Shown here piece after piece: positions 1-6,342 of a stretch of 45,967 nucleotides of DNA; position 1 is the stretch's first letter; every line of letters starts with the position of its first letter. The position numbers and the translations under genes are program-made. The stretch covers positions 1 through 45,967 of the forward strand of contig URLI01000015.1 of assembly GCA_900548585.1 (NCBI GenBank), read 5' to 3'. The notes beneath the pieces were generated by a model, which searched no databases, was not told the DNA's origin, and saw only the letters and a list, made by a program, of their open reading frames with translations. The DNA is from an uncultured Prevotella sp. (GTDB lineage: Bacteria > Bacteroidota > Bacteroidia > Bacteroidales > Bacteroidaceae).

Positions 1-37
1 GTATTCACACTGCATTTATATTGTATAAGACACTCGG

Positions 38-517
38 TTATCCCGAACTGGGGTAATTATATGTATAATTATATATTTTTATTTTATTATTTATGAAATC
101 TAATCTGGCATTGCATTCTCTCATATATTCAGTTTCCTCAATGTATTTTTTTGCGTTAAAGAAAAAAAGAATAACATCGTTTTCTTTTATCATATTCCAA
201 TAGTAGGGACTAACATTTACACTGCCTCCTCCTATGTCGATACCTTCTTTTATATGTACCTTTTTCCCATCATCAAATTTTAGAGTGAACGCATCTATGT
301 CATCTTTTGTCGTTCCTTTTTCGTTTCTGTTTGTTTTACACAAGTAATCATACCAAGTCGTTTTGCCAGATTGGTCGATGCCTAATACTGCCATTCCTAC
401 TTCTTTTTTATTTCCCCATATACTTCCAAAGGCTTTAAAAACTAGTAACCCTGGTGCTGTTATCCCTAAAAGACCTCCTTCAATAATGTCTTTCAGTAAT
501 TCTAATTTGTTCTTCAT
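38..517 (-). CDS. Truncated small P-loop GTPase (Arf/Ras-like fold)
   Basis: The 159-residue product has a P-loop at residues 46-53 (GIDQSGKT), a possible switch-I threonine near 69-70, and a DIGGG sequence at 94-98 that fits the DxGG switch-II motif of Arf/SR-beta-like GTPases. A hydrophobic N-terminal stretch (about 13-33) could be membrane-associated. The NKxD guanine-specificity motif expected about 40-50 residues after DxGG is missing: the protein runs into low-complexity AT-rich codons (IKIYNYTYNYPSSG) and stops. I infer a 3' truncation or recombination junction, so the product may not be functional. The gene is much more AT-rich than its neighbours, which suggests transfer. It starts 12 bp after the small gene upstream on the same strand and probably shares its transcript. 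The biological role is unknown. Confidence 0.55.
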   Translation of the reverse strand: MKNKLELLKDIIEGGLLGITAPGLLVFKAFGSIWGNKKEVGMAVLGIDQSGKTTWYDYLCKTNRNEKGTTKDDIDAFTLKFDDGKKVHIKEGIDIGGGSVNVSPYYWNMIKENDVILFFFNAKKYIEETEYMRECNARLDFINNKIKIYNYTYNYPSSG

Positions 518-529
518 AATAGCATTTAT

Positions 530-748
530 TTAAATTTGTTCCACATCAAGATAAGTCATGTTAAGCGCGCCGGCTTTCTTTATGTCTATGCCGTAGATGC
601 GCATGAAGGCATCGGCAACCGCCTGGCCGCCGTTGACGGTCACGGGGTTGCTCATGCTCTGTGTCACCACCTCAACGGTCATGCCGGGCTCTATGCGGAT
701 GCCGTTGCTGTTCTTCATTTGCTTGGTCGTAATTCTGAATTTTGCCAT
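530..748 (-). CDS. Small conserved Bacteroidales protein (probably DUF6140)
   Basis: This 72-residue protein has no signal peptide or membrane segment. It opens MAKFRITTKQ and has a conserved middle with EPGMTVEVVTQSMSNP followed by VNGGQAVADAF. I recognise it as a family of short Bacteroides/Prevotella proteins that I believe is DUF6140, but the number is from memory. Function is unknown. A TAAATTTG -7 element lies 31 bp upstream of the ATG, giving a leader of about 24 nt. The truncated GTPase gene follows after 12 bp. Its GC-rich, conserved sequence contrasts with the AT-rich gene downstream. Confidence 0.7.
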   Translation of the reverse strand: MAKFRITTKQMKNSNGIRIEPGMTVEVVTQSMSNPVTVNGGQAVADAFMRIYGIDIKKAGALNMTYLDVEQI

Positions 749-1002
749 AATCTGTATTTTTTAATGTTTAATTTGATACAAATTTAACAAGAGAATGGAA
801 GATGCGTGGAGCAGACGTGTTGGTTTTTCTTTCGTGTAAGTTGGGATTGCTTGCGAAATGTAGTTGCATACGAAACGCCGGCAGGTGTATTGCCGGGTTA
901 CATGCTGCTGTCCGCTGCCTTTCCAACATAAATACATGATAAAACCTTTCTGTCCGGTAGTTGTCCATCCTGGTGTTTTTCATTATCAGGCTGATACATA
1001 CG
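749..1002. other. Intergenic segment without a supported gene
   Basis: Apart from the -7 element at 779-786, nothing here is supported. Short open frames on both strands have unconvincing composition and no recognisable family. The segment separates the terminator of the structured RNA from the small gene at 530-748. Confidence 0.5.
779..786 (-). promoter_or_regulatory. -7 element for the small Bacteroidales gene
   Basis: On the minus strand this reads TAAATTTG, matching the Bacteroidota -7 consensus TAnnTTTG. No good TTTG box is seen 19-20 bp upstream, so the -33 half is weak. Expected transcription start is near 772, about 24 nt before the ATG at 748. Confidence 0.5.
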
Positions 1003-1039
1003 AAAAAAGCGTGGGGTCTTACTGTCACCCGTCCCACGC
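1003..1039 (-). terminator. Intrinsic terminator of the structured RNA
   Basis: On the minus strand GCGTGGG (1039-1033) and the following loop pair with CCCACGC (1015-1009), directly followed by six Ts (1008-1003). The stem competes with part of the RNA's 5'-3' closing helix, which uses 1028-1034. Confidence 0.8.
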
Positions 1040-1364
1040 ACTGAGGCCTTCGCATTGCCCATCACTGTTGAACGAGCAACGCAGAAGCCCACGCCGATAT
1101 GTATAGCACCATGCCGGCACGCCTGCTAAAGGCATACCTCAGTGGCTGTTAATACACATCCCTGGACATCTACCGTTGCATCATTCCTGACAGTGATTTG
1201 AAAGTTGCGAAGTTTCAGTACGTCAAGAACAAAGCGTAAAGTAAACGCCTTATCATATATATGTCTCCCCCGCCGGGACACTCCGCGTGAGCATCCCTTG
1301 CCGCCCTCTGCGGGCTTCTGCTATTGCTAACCGATGCCTGCCTGGCTCCGGACGAGGTTAACGG
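1003..1364 (-). ncRNA. Candidate structured non-coding RNA, ~360 nt
   Basis: A near-consensus promoter (1368-1398) places the start near 1364, and an intrinsic terminator ends transcription at about 1003. No plausible protein lies between. Helices visible on the minus strand: a 5'-3' closing stem CTCGTCC (1350-1356) with GGACGGG (1028-1034), 7 bp with one wobble; a hairpin AAGGCGT/ACGCTTT (about 1231-1251); an 8-bp long-range helix CACTGAGG (1137-1144) with CCTCAGTG (1039-1046); and inside it a long hairpin (about 1043-1090) with a 9-bp upper stem over a lower stem of about 6 bp. Size fits RNase P RNA or tmRNA. However, the RNase P sequence GAGGAAAGTCCGGGC is absent, and so are the T-arm GGTTCGA and CCA end of tmRNA. 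It could be a divergent 6S-type or a lineage-specific RNA. Ends are inferred from the promoter and terminator only. Confidence 0.6.
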
Positions 1365-1367
1365 TTG

Positions 1368-1398
1368 CAAATATACAAAAAAAATATTTACCTGCAAA
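1368..1398 (-). promoter_or_regulatory. Near-consensus promoter of the structured RNA
   Basis: On the minus strand TTTG (1398-1395), exactly 19 bp, then TATATTTG (1375-1368). Both halves match the primary-sigma consensus of Bacteroidota. The start should be near 1364. An AT-rich stretch lies between the boxes. Confidence 0.75.
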
Positions 1399-1742
1399 TT
1401 TTTGTGAATGAAATTTGGGTTAAGTTTTTGGGAAATATTTTTTCTGATGATTAATGGGCATCGGTCCCTGCACGATTTCAGTTTACATTACAAGAAGCAT
1501 TTGCTTGTAACTTACTGGCGAACACGCAGGTTCGCCCTGCCGTTGGATGTTGTGGTCGATGATGAAAGTATTCATTCGGGTCAATGTGTTCAAAACTAAT
1601 GGTAAATGAGCAATCATTTTTTAACACCTGTTTATAAAAATGTATGTCCGCAACGCCGTTGGAAAGGTGTTTCGGACATACATTTGTTTGGAATCCGTGT
1701 TTCCCAGACAATAGTGACTGCCGGTGCGCCCGTTAAAGGTCT
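1399..1742. other. Intergenic region with three inverted repeats
   Basis: No protein gene is supported here. It holds TTACAAG/CTTGTAA (1488-1494 with 1504-1510), GGCGAAC/GTTCGCC with a 6-nt loop (1517-1523 with 1530-1536), and the larger hairpin at 1639-1684. On the minus strand a TAGTTTTG box near 1595 has no proper -33 partner. Confidence 0.5.
1639..1684 (-). terminator. Hairpin after the bamD-rpoZ-DUF4293 operon
   Basis: A perfect 12-bp inverted repeat, AATGTATGTCCG (1639-1650) and CGGACATACATT (1673-1684), begins about 58 bp after the DUF4293 stop. On the minus strand the second arm runs into TTTTTAT, as in an intrinsic terminator. A second pair, AACACCT (1623-1629) with AGGTGTT (1665-1671), crosses the stem and would make a pseudoknot. 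Confidence 0.5.
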
Positions 1743-2201
1743 TTATCTTATCCTGTCCGCCGCGCGCACCATTGCCTCGTCTGCGAGGATGGCGTGACGC
1801 GCCATGAGCAGCAGTATGACGTTGACGAGCGGCAGCGCCGCCGCGATTGACGGGGTGAACGATGCCCCCGCCACGCACGGCGAGGCATAGCCGTACACCG
1901 CACATGCGGCATACCATGCGAGCATCAGCAGCATCGACATCAGGCACAGGCGGCTCTGGAAGATGCGGTTCTTGTAGGACAGTATTGCCGCCACCGTCAC
2001 GGGACACGAGAGCAGCAGCGCGGCGAACATCGGCCACACCGAGTAGTCGTGTGAGCCGTCGGGCAGTTTTACCCACAGGTTGAGCATCAGCGATGATGGC
2101 TGCATGCCGCTGCTGTAGAACATCCCTGCCGGCAGGCAGAGGCACACCACTGTTAGAATGAGTGCCAGCAGGAGGAAGAGAGTCTGTTTGCGCTGAAGCA
2201 T
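1743..2201 (-). CDS. DUF4293 family integral membrane protein
   Basis: This 152-residue protein has four predicted membrane helices, roughly at residues 8-29, 54-76, 84-106 and 117-136, and a short charged C-terminus. The opening MLQRKQTLFLLLALILTVVC and overall layout match DUF4293, a Bacteroidota family of unknown function. Its ATG shares one base with the stop of rpoZ (TAATG), so the two are very likely translationally coupled in the bamD-rpoZ operon. That conserved neighbourhood hints at a housekeeping envelope role, but no activity can be assigned. Confidence 0.8.
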   Translation of the reverse strand: MLQRKQTLFLLLALILTVVCLCLPAGMFYSSGMQPSSLMLNLWVKLPDGSHDYSVWPMFAALLLSCPVTVAAILSYKNRIFQSRLCLMSMLLMLAWYAACAVYGYASPCVAGASFTPSIAAALPLVNVILLLMARHAILADEAMVRAADRIR

Positions 2202-2539
2202 TACTCCGTTTCGTTTTGCGGTTCCTTGTTAAGGTCGCGCCATACTACGTTGCCCTCTATGAACTCCTGCGTTGCAAGCAACGTGGCTTTCGGCAGTTTC
2301 TCGTAGTAGCGTGAGATCTCTATCTGCTCGCGGTTTTCAAACACCTCCTCGAGGCTGTCGTTGTAGGATGCGAACTCTGCCAGCTTCTTGCTGAGATCCT
2401 GCTTTATCTCCGCAGAAATCTGGTTTGCCCTTTTCGATATTACAGCCACTGTCTCATAAATATTCCCTGTGTCCTCACAGAGATCCATGATGTTGCGTGT
2501 TACGGTGTTTACCGGTGCTTTTGACTTTCTGTAATCCAT
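2201..2539 (-). CDS. rpoZ: RNA polymerase omega subunit (Rpb6/RpoZ family)
   Basis: The 112-residue protein fits the Bacteroidota version of the omega/Rpb6 subunit, which helps the beta-prime subunit fold and join RNA polymerase. The core is about residues 8-90: KAPVNTVTRNIMDL, then ETVAVISKRANQISAEIK, a pattern of the omega N-terminal helices. The C-terminus is acidic and variable. It sits 33 bp downstream of bamD and overlaps the DUF4293 gene by one base, an arrangement commonly seen in Bacteroidales. The assignment rests on family pattern and context; sequence similarity to proteobacterial omega is low. Confidence 0.8.
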   Translation of the reverse strand: MDYRKSKAPVNTVTRNIMDLCEDTGNIYETVAVISKRANQISAEIKQDLSKKLAEFASYNDSLEEVFENREQIEISRYYEKLPKATLLATQEFIEGNVVWRDLNKEPQNETE

Positions 2540-2572
2540 TTCTATATTTTGATTTTATGTTTCCCTTTTTCC

Positions 2573-3430
2573 TCAATCCTTCAGTGCGGTTTCTTCGGGT
2601 TTCCCTTCCGGGTGAGTTAATTTCTTGCACTTCGCAATGTATTTCTCCGCCGTCGCGCGCTCCTTCGAGTCTGGGTATTCGTTTATGAACCCGTAGCACT
2701 CGTCCTCGGCATCGCGGAAACGCTCCAGTTTCTTCGCCTCCACGCTCTGCTCTGCCAGCTCATACTTGCTTTTCATTATCAGTGCTGCGAATTCCTCGCG
2801 TTCCTTGGCGAAAGGATAGTCCTTCAGCGCGTTTTCAGCCGTGATGACACATGCCTCGTAGTTGCTCCCTCCGCTCAGGCAGTTGCCGAAATATGTGCCG
2901 AGGTTGTAGTACAGCTGTGCCGTGGCAAGCTCCTTCTTTACGAGTTTGTCCTGCAGTTCCATTAGTTTCCTCTGCGCCTCTTCCTTATTCGCGGCGTCCG
3001 GGAAGATGTCGAGATACTCCTGGTATGCTGTGATGGCGGTGTATGTCAGCGTCTGGTCGAGTCGCGGCTCGGGCGTGCACTGATACAGGCTCTCGCCTAT
3101 GTAGAACGCGGCCATTTCCGCATACGCGCCTTTCGGGTATGCCTGGAAATACTTCTTGAAATACTCCGACGCCGTCTCGTAGTCTTTTGCCATATATTCT
3201 GCCATTGCCAGCATGTAGAGGCATTCCTCGCCGTTGTCGGTCCCCTTCTCGATCGTGACGAGTTCCTGGAGCAGTGTTATGGCGCGGACATACTTGCCCA
3301 TTGCGAAGCACTCTTTCGCATATTCATATTTGTAGTCTATGTTGCTTGACTTGTACACCTTGTTGAATTCAGCGGCGCAACCGCTAAGCAGCAAGACCGT
3401 GACAAAAGCCGATAGGACAATCTTCTTCAT
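2573..3430 (-). CDS. bamD: Outer membrane assembly lipoprotein BamD
   Basis: BamD is the TPR lipoprotein of the BAM complex that inserts beta-barrel proteins into the outer membrane. The 285-residue product starts with a lipoprotein signal peptide with lipobox LSGC (Cys18). TPR-type helical hairpins follow, e.g. AKECFAMGKYVRAITLLQEL and YFKKYFQAYPKGAYAEMAAF. The length is typical. I chose the ATG at 3430: the only upstream in-frame ATG (3451) lies inside the -7 element of the promoter, and the start at 3430 gives a clean signal peptide. It is the first gene of the operon with rpoZ and the DUF4293 gene. Confidence 0.9.
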   Translation of the reverse strand: MKKIVLSAFVTVLLLSGCAAEFNKVYKSSNIDYKYEYAKECFAMGKYVRAITLLQELVTIEKGTDNGEECLYMLAMAEYMAKDYETASEYFKKYFQAYPKGAYAEMAAFYIGESLYQCTPEPRLDQTLTYTAITAYQEYLDIFPDAANKEEAQRKLMELQDKLVKKELATAQLYYNLGTYFGNCLSGGSNYEACVITAENALKDYPFAKEREEFAALIMKSKYELAEQSVEAKKLERFRDAEDECYGFINEYPDSKERATAEKYIAKCKKLTHPEGKPEETALKD

Positions 3431-3448
3431 CGTGTGGAAATTTAGGTG

Positions 3449-3479
3449 CAAAATTACACATATTTCCTATAACTGCAAA
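3449..3479 (-). promoter_or_regulatory. Promoter of the bamD-rpoZ-DUF4293 operon
   Basis: On the minus strand TTTG (3479-3476), 19 bp, then TAATTTTG (3456-3449). The predicted start near 3442 leaves a leader of about 12 nt before the ATG at 3430. Confidence 0.75.
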
Positions 3480-3562
3480 GCACGCGATGCTTTTTTTAGT
3501 TAAAAAGTGGCCCTGCCATGCTCTTTTGTAATGCAAACCGCCATGATACCGGTGGAATTTTG

Positions 3563-3570
3563 TAACTTTG
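3563..3570 (+). promoter_or_regulatory. -7 element of the methyltransferase gene inside an inverted repeat
   Basis: TAACTTTG matches the -7 consensus but no TTG lies 19-20 bp upstream. It is flanked by a perfect inverted repeat, CCATGAT (3541-3547) and ATCATGG (3572-3578), which would overlap the start site. A weak -33 with a symmetric site over the promoter suggests a regulated gene. Confidence 0.5.
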
Positions 3571-3617
3571 CATCATGGTTGCACAATACGGGAATGAAAA
3601 TCCTGTGAAAATTCATT

Positions 3618-4589
3618 ATGGCCATGCCTGAGAAGGTGCGTGCGGTGCGCAACAGGACGTTGACCGTCTCCGGGGCAGAAATTCCCTCCTTGGAGGATGG
3701 CATACTGAGTGCGGATGACATAAGGGAGTCGTTCGTGGACAACTCCATAATCAACGCCGACCTCTTTGACTGCATCGACTATATCCCCGACGGGCATTTC
3801 AGCCTGATCATCGCTGACCCGCCATACAACCTCGGCAAGGTGTTCAATGGAAGGAAGTTCCCGAGCATGTCATCCGGGTCCTACGAGGAATATCTCAGGA
3901 GCTGGTACGGCAAGGTGTGCGACAAACTCGCACCCGGCGGCACGCTTTACATGTGCGGCGACTGGAGGTGCGCCTCTTCCATGCAAAGGGTGATCGGGGA
4001 GCGCCTCACCATCATCAACCGCATTACCTGGCAGAGGGAAAAGGGCAGGGGGGCGACGTCCAACTGGAAGAACGCAATGGAGGACATTTGGTTCGCCGTG
4101 AAAAATCCGAGGGACTATTACTTTGACGTGGAGGCGGTGAAGATGAGGCGCAGGGTGGTCGCGCCCTACAGGGTTGATGGGCGGCCTAAGGACTGGGAGG
4201 AGACGGCCGTCGGTAATTTCCGCACAACCCACCCCTCAAACTTCTGGGACGACATAAGCGTTCCGTTCTGGTCGATGCCTGAAAACACTGACCACCCCGC
4301 GCAGAAGCCCGAGAAACTGTATGCGAAGCTGATACTCGCATCATCAAGGCCGGGCGACAGGATTTTCGACCCGTTCATGGGCAGCGGCACATCCGCCGTG
4401 GTGGCACGCAAGTTAGGGCGTGTCTTTTGCGGTGTTGAAATCAGCCGCGAATATTGTCTGTTGGCTGCTAAAAGACTGAGGCGCGCCGCTTCTGACAAAA
4501 CGATACAAGGCTATGCCGACGGCGTGTTCTGGGAACGCAACTCACTGGCAGACAGGCGAAAGGGCAGAATGAACGGAAGCGGGAAATAG
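3618..4589 (+). CDS. Orphan DNA methyltransferase (N6-adenine/N4-cytosine, beta class)
   Basis: The 323-residue enzyme transfers a methyl group from S-adenosylmethionine to DNA. Motif IV, ADPPYNLGK, lies near residues 66-74 and the SAM-binding motif I, DPFMGSGTSAVVARKLG, near 251-267. This catalytic-before-SAM order defines the beta class (Pfam N6_N4_Mtase). DPPY favours N6-adenine. The segment ITWQREKGRGATSNWKN and DHPAQKPEKL are also typical of the class. No restriction endonuclease or specificity subunit is adjacent, so it looks solitary, with a role in regulation, replication timing or protection. The recognition site cannot be read from the sequence. It is convergent with the alcohol dehydrogenase gene. 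The start could be ATG 3618 or 3624. Confidence 0.85.
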   Translation: MAMPEKVRAVRNRTLTVSGAEIPSLEDGILSADDIRESFVDNSIINADLFDCIDYIPDGHFSLIIADPPYNLGKVFNGRKFPSMSSGSYEEYLRSWYGKVCDKLAPGGTLYMCGDWRCASSMQRVIGERLTIINRITWQREKGRGATSNWKNAMEDIWFAVKNPRDYYFDVEAVKMRRRVVAPYRVDGRPKDWEETAVGNFRTTHPSNFWDDISVPFWSMPENTDHPAQKPEKLYAKLILASSRPGDRIFDPFMGSGTSAVVARKLGRVFCGVEISREYCLLAAKRLRRAASDKTIQGYADGVFWERNSLADRRKGRMNGSGK

Positions 4590-4607
4590 TTTGAGTTATC
4601 TCCGCAT

Positions 4608-4643
4608 GCAATCCGTTTGTTACGTATAGGCAATCCGTTTGTT
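4608..4643. repeat. 14-bp direct repeat with 22-bp period
   Basis: GCAATCCGTTTGTT occurs at 4608-4621 and again at 4630-4643, exactly 22 bp apart. The period equals that of the nearby array at 4733, although the two are not in phase. Confidence 0.7.
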
Positions 4644-4732
4644 TCCCGCGAGTATTTCGTTTCCACACTGTTAATGCCCGGCGACAACGCACCATAGCGC
4701 GAATGATTTTACTACTTGCGTCTTAACGCAAA

Positions 4733-4817
4733 GTAAATTCGGCGGTTTTACCTTGCAATTTCGGCGAATTTACCGAGCAAATTCGGCGGTTTTACCGAGC
4801 AAATTCGGCGAATTTAC
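4733..4817. repeat. Tandem array 1: four 22-bp units
   Basis: Four 19-bp cores separated by 3 bp start at 4733, 4755, 4777 and 4799. A representative core is GCAAATTCGGCGAATTTAC, with the inner palindrome AAATTC-GGC-GAATTT. Units 1 and 3 have GGTTTT where units 2 and 4 have GAATTT, so two forms alternate. A related array lies at 41371-41458. Confidence 0.85.
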
Positions 4818-4916
4818 TTTTTTGTCTGCGCCAGATTGCAAATTTGTTTGTCATCATCTTTGCTCGGAAACAGTTGTTTCCTGTTGTGAGTTATTAAGTT
4901 AAGAAGCCATTAAGTT

Positions 4917-4962
4917 AAGGAGTTAATGAGTTAAAACTGTTGTCTTAAATCATTAACTCCTT
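4917..4962 (-). terminator. 13-bp inverted repeat between convergent genes
   Basis: AAGGAGTTAATGA (4917-4929) and TCATTAACTCCTT (4950-4962) are perfectly complementary with a 20-nt loop, 6 bp after the alcohol dehydrogenase stop. There is no T-run on the minus strand, so it may be a weak terminator or a processing/stability hairpin. Confidence 0.45.
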
Positions 4963-4968
4963 GAAAAT

Positions 4969-6150
4969 TTATCTTGCAAGTTTGTATATCTCCACCATTT
5001 CCTTCTTGCCGAGCCGCTCGAGCGAGCCAATCTTCAATGTCCCTCCCCGGCTGCATTTGTCGGCGAGCACTTCTATCTCTTCGTCGCTGGCGGCGCGTCC
5101 TAACAACTCGCTGATGGTGACCGGCATCCCAATCGCGTGCAGGAAATGCTCGAACGCCTGTATTCCTTTCTCCGCAGTCGCTTCCGGCGATGAGAAATCG
5201 TTTGTCACGCCCATCACGTTGACTGCAAACTGCACGAAGCGCGGCGTGTGGCGAGGCATCATATACCTTGCCCATGCAGGCCACATCGCGGCGAGCCCTG
5301 CTCCGTGTGTCACGCCGAACAGTGCGCTCAGCTCGTGCTCAAGCCGGTGCGTGGCAAAGTCCTTCTCCAGTCCGCACTCCATGAGGTTGTTGTGCGACAG
5401 GCTTCCTGCCCACATTATCTGCGCCCTCGCGCGGTAGTCCTCCGGGTTGCGCATCACGTCGAAGGTGCAGTCCTTCACCGTCCGCAGCAGAGCCTCTGCC
5501 AGGGAGTCGGTGAGTGTCATGTCCTGATGCTGGCAGAAATAACGCTCCATGGTGTGCATCATTATGTCGGTCGCCCCGGCAGCCGTCTGGTATGGCGGCA
5601 GGGTGAATGTCCGTTCTGGGTTCATCACGGCGAAGCGGCACCGGCACAGGTCGTTGTTCACGCCACGCTTGAGCAGCCCCTCGTCCTTCGTTATCACGCT
5701 GCTGTCGCTCATCTCGCTTCCTGCGGCGGGTATCGTCAGCACCGCCCCCACAGGCAGCGATGCCTTTGGCGTGGCCTTCCCGTCCCAGAAGTCCCACACG
5801 TCGCCGTCATAGCACACTCCGTATGCTATCGCCTTCGACGAGTCGATGACGCTGCCTCCACCCACTGCGAGGATGAAGTCAACGTTCTCCCTGCGGCACA
5901 GGGCGATGCCCTTGTGGACCATTGACAGCAGTGGGTTTGGCACCACTCCGCCGAGCTCCACATGCGTTATGCCCTCCTCGTCGAGCAGCCGCAGCAACTT
6001 GTCAATCAGTCCGCTCTTCACGGCGCTGCCACCGCCATAATGCACGAGCACTTTCGTGCCTCCATATTTTTTCACCAGGCCCGCAGTCTTCTCTTCCGAG
6101 CTGCGGCCAAAAACCACTTGCGTGGGCGAGTAAAAATTAAAATCCTTCAT
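4969..6150 (-). CDS. Iron-containing alcohol dehydrogenase (YqhD/BdhA-like)
   Basis: This 393-residue group III alcohol dehydrogenase would reduce aldehydes (or oxidise alcohols) with NAD(P)H. Nucleotide-binding signatures are VHYGGGSAVKSG in the N-terminal domain and AVGGGSVIDSSKAIAYG. The metal ligands appear as Asp and His in TDIMMHTMERYF and two His in ATHRLEHELSALFGVTHGAG. Opening with KDFNFYSPTQVVFGR is typical of the YqhD branch, which usually prefers NADPH. I start at 6150 because the further upstream frame is hydrophobic and lies across the promoter. It is monocistronic and divergent from nuoA. The physiological substrate is not visible; a role in fermentation or aldehyde detoxification is likely. 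Confidence 0.88.
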   Translation of the reverse strand: MKDFNFYSPTQVVFGRSSEEKTAGLVKKYGGTKVLVHYGGGSAVKSGLIDKLLRLLDEEGITHVELGGVVPNPLLSMVHKGIALCRRENVDFILAVGGGSVIDSSKAIAYGVCYDGDVWDFWDGKATPKASLPVGAVLTIPAAGSEMSDSSVITKDEGLLKRGVNNDLCRCRFAVMNPERTFTLPPYQTAAGATDIMMHTMERYFCQHQDMTLTDSLAEALLRTVKDCTFDVMRNPEDYRARAQIMWAGSLSHNNLMECGLEKDFATHRLEHELSALFGVTHGAGLAAMWPAWARYMMPRHTPRFVQFAVNVMGVTNDFSSPEATAEKGIQAFEHFLHAIGMPVTISELLGRAASDEEIEVLADKCSRGGTLKIGSLERLGKKEMVEIYKLAR

Positions 6151-6173
6151 AGCAAAAAATAATGTTACCAATG

Positions 6174-6181
6174 CAAAAGTA
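6174..6181 (-). promoter_or_regulatory. -7 element of the alcohol dehydrogenase gene
   Basis: TACTTTTG on the minus strand, about 23 bp before the ATG at 6150. The -33 position carries no clear TTTG. Expected start is near 6169. Confidence 0.5.
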
Positions 6182-6289
6182 TGAAAAATAATCGGAAATG
6201 CCATGCGCTTTACCATGTGTTTGGATATAAAAGGGTGTTTGTGTGTGTATTTTTTCCCTTTTTAACTTTTTCGTTTAATAATTAATTGT

Positions 6290-6297
6290 TACCTTTG
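6290..6297 (+). promoter_or_regulatory. -7 element of the nuo operon
   Basis: TACCTTTG is followed by a leader of about 40 nt to the nuoA ATG at 6343. The -33 position reads TTTT rather than TTTG. Upstream, AAAAGGG (6229-6235) and CCCTTTT (6256-6262) form an inverted repeat that could be a regulator site or the base of a hairpin. Confidence 0.6.
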
Positions 6298-6342
6298 CAG
6301 CCGATTGTGAAATTGAGAAATATAATAATATTCTAAATCTTT

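Larger units (their letters stand above)
4590..4968. other. Repeat-rich intergenic region
   Basis: This region lies between two convergent genes and contains no supported gene. In order it holds a 14-bp direct repeat with 22-bp spacing (4608-4643), a four-unit 22-bp tandem array (4733-4817), a tandem repeat built on ATTAAGTTAAG (about 4893-4920), and a perfect 13-bp inverted repeat (4917-4962). Confidence 0.7.

Noticed and set aside
1003..1364. RNase P RNA or tmRNA
   Set aside because: Size fits, but the invariant RNase P core sequence and the tmRNA T-arm/CCA end are absent.
768..1397. Small minus-strand proteins of 60-95 residues
   Set aside because: They overlap the promoter, terminator or helices of the structured RNA, have no recognisable family and have shadow-like composition.
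1408..1599. 63-residue plus-strand protein
   Set aside because: No promoter, no recognisable family and a start inside an AT-rich tract; the hairpins in this stretch explain the sequence better.
4733..4817. CRISPR array
   Set aside because: Linkers are 3 bp and near-constant, with no spacer-like variable sequence and no cas genes in the window.
4590..4968. Restriction endonuclease partner for the methyltransferase
   Set aside because: No reading frame of suitable length or composition lies beside the methyltransferase gene; both flanks are repeat DNA or housekeeping genes.
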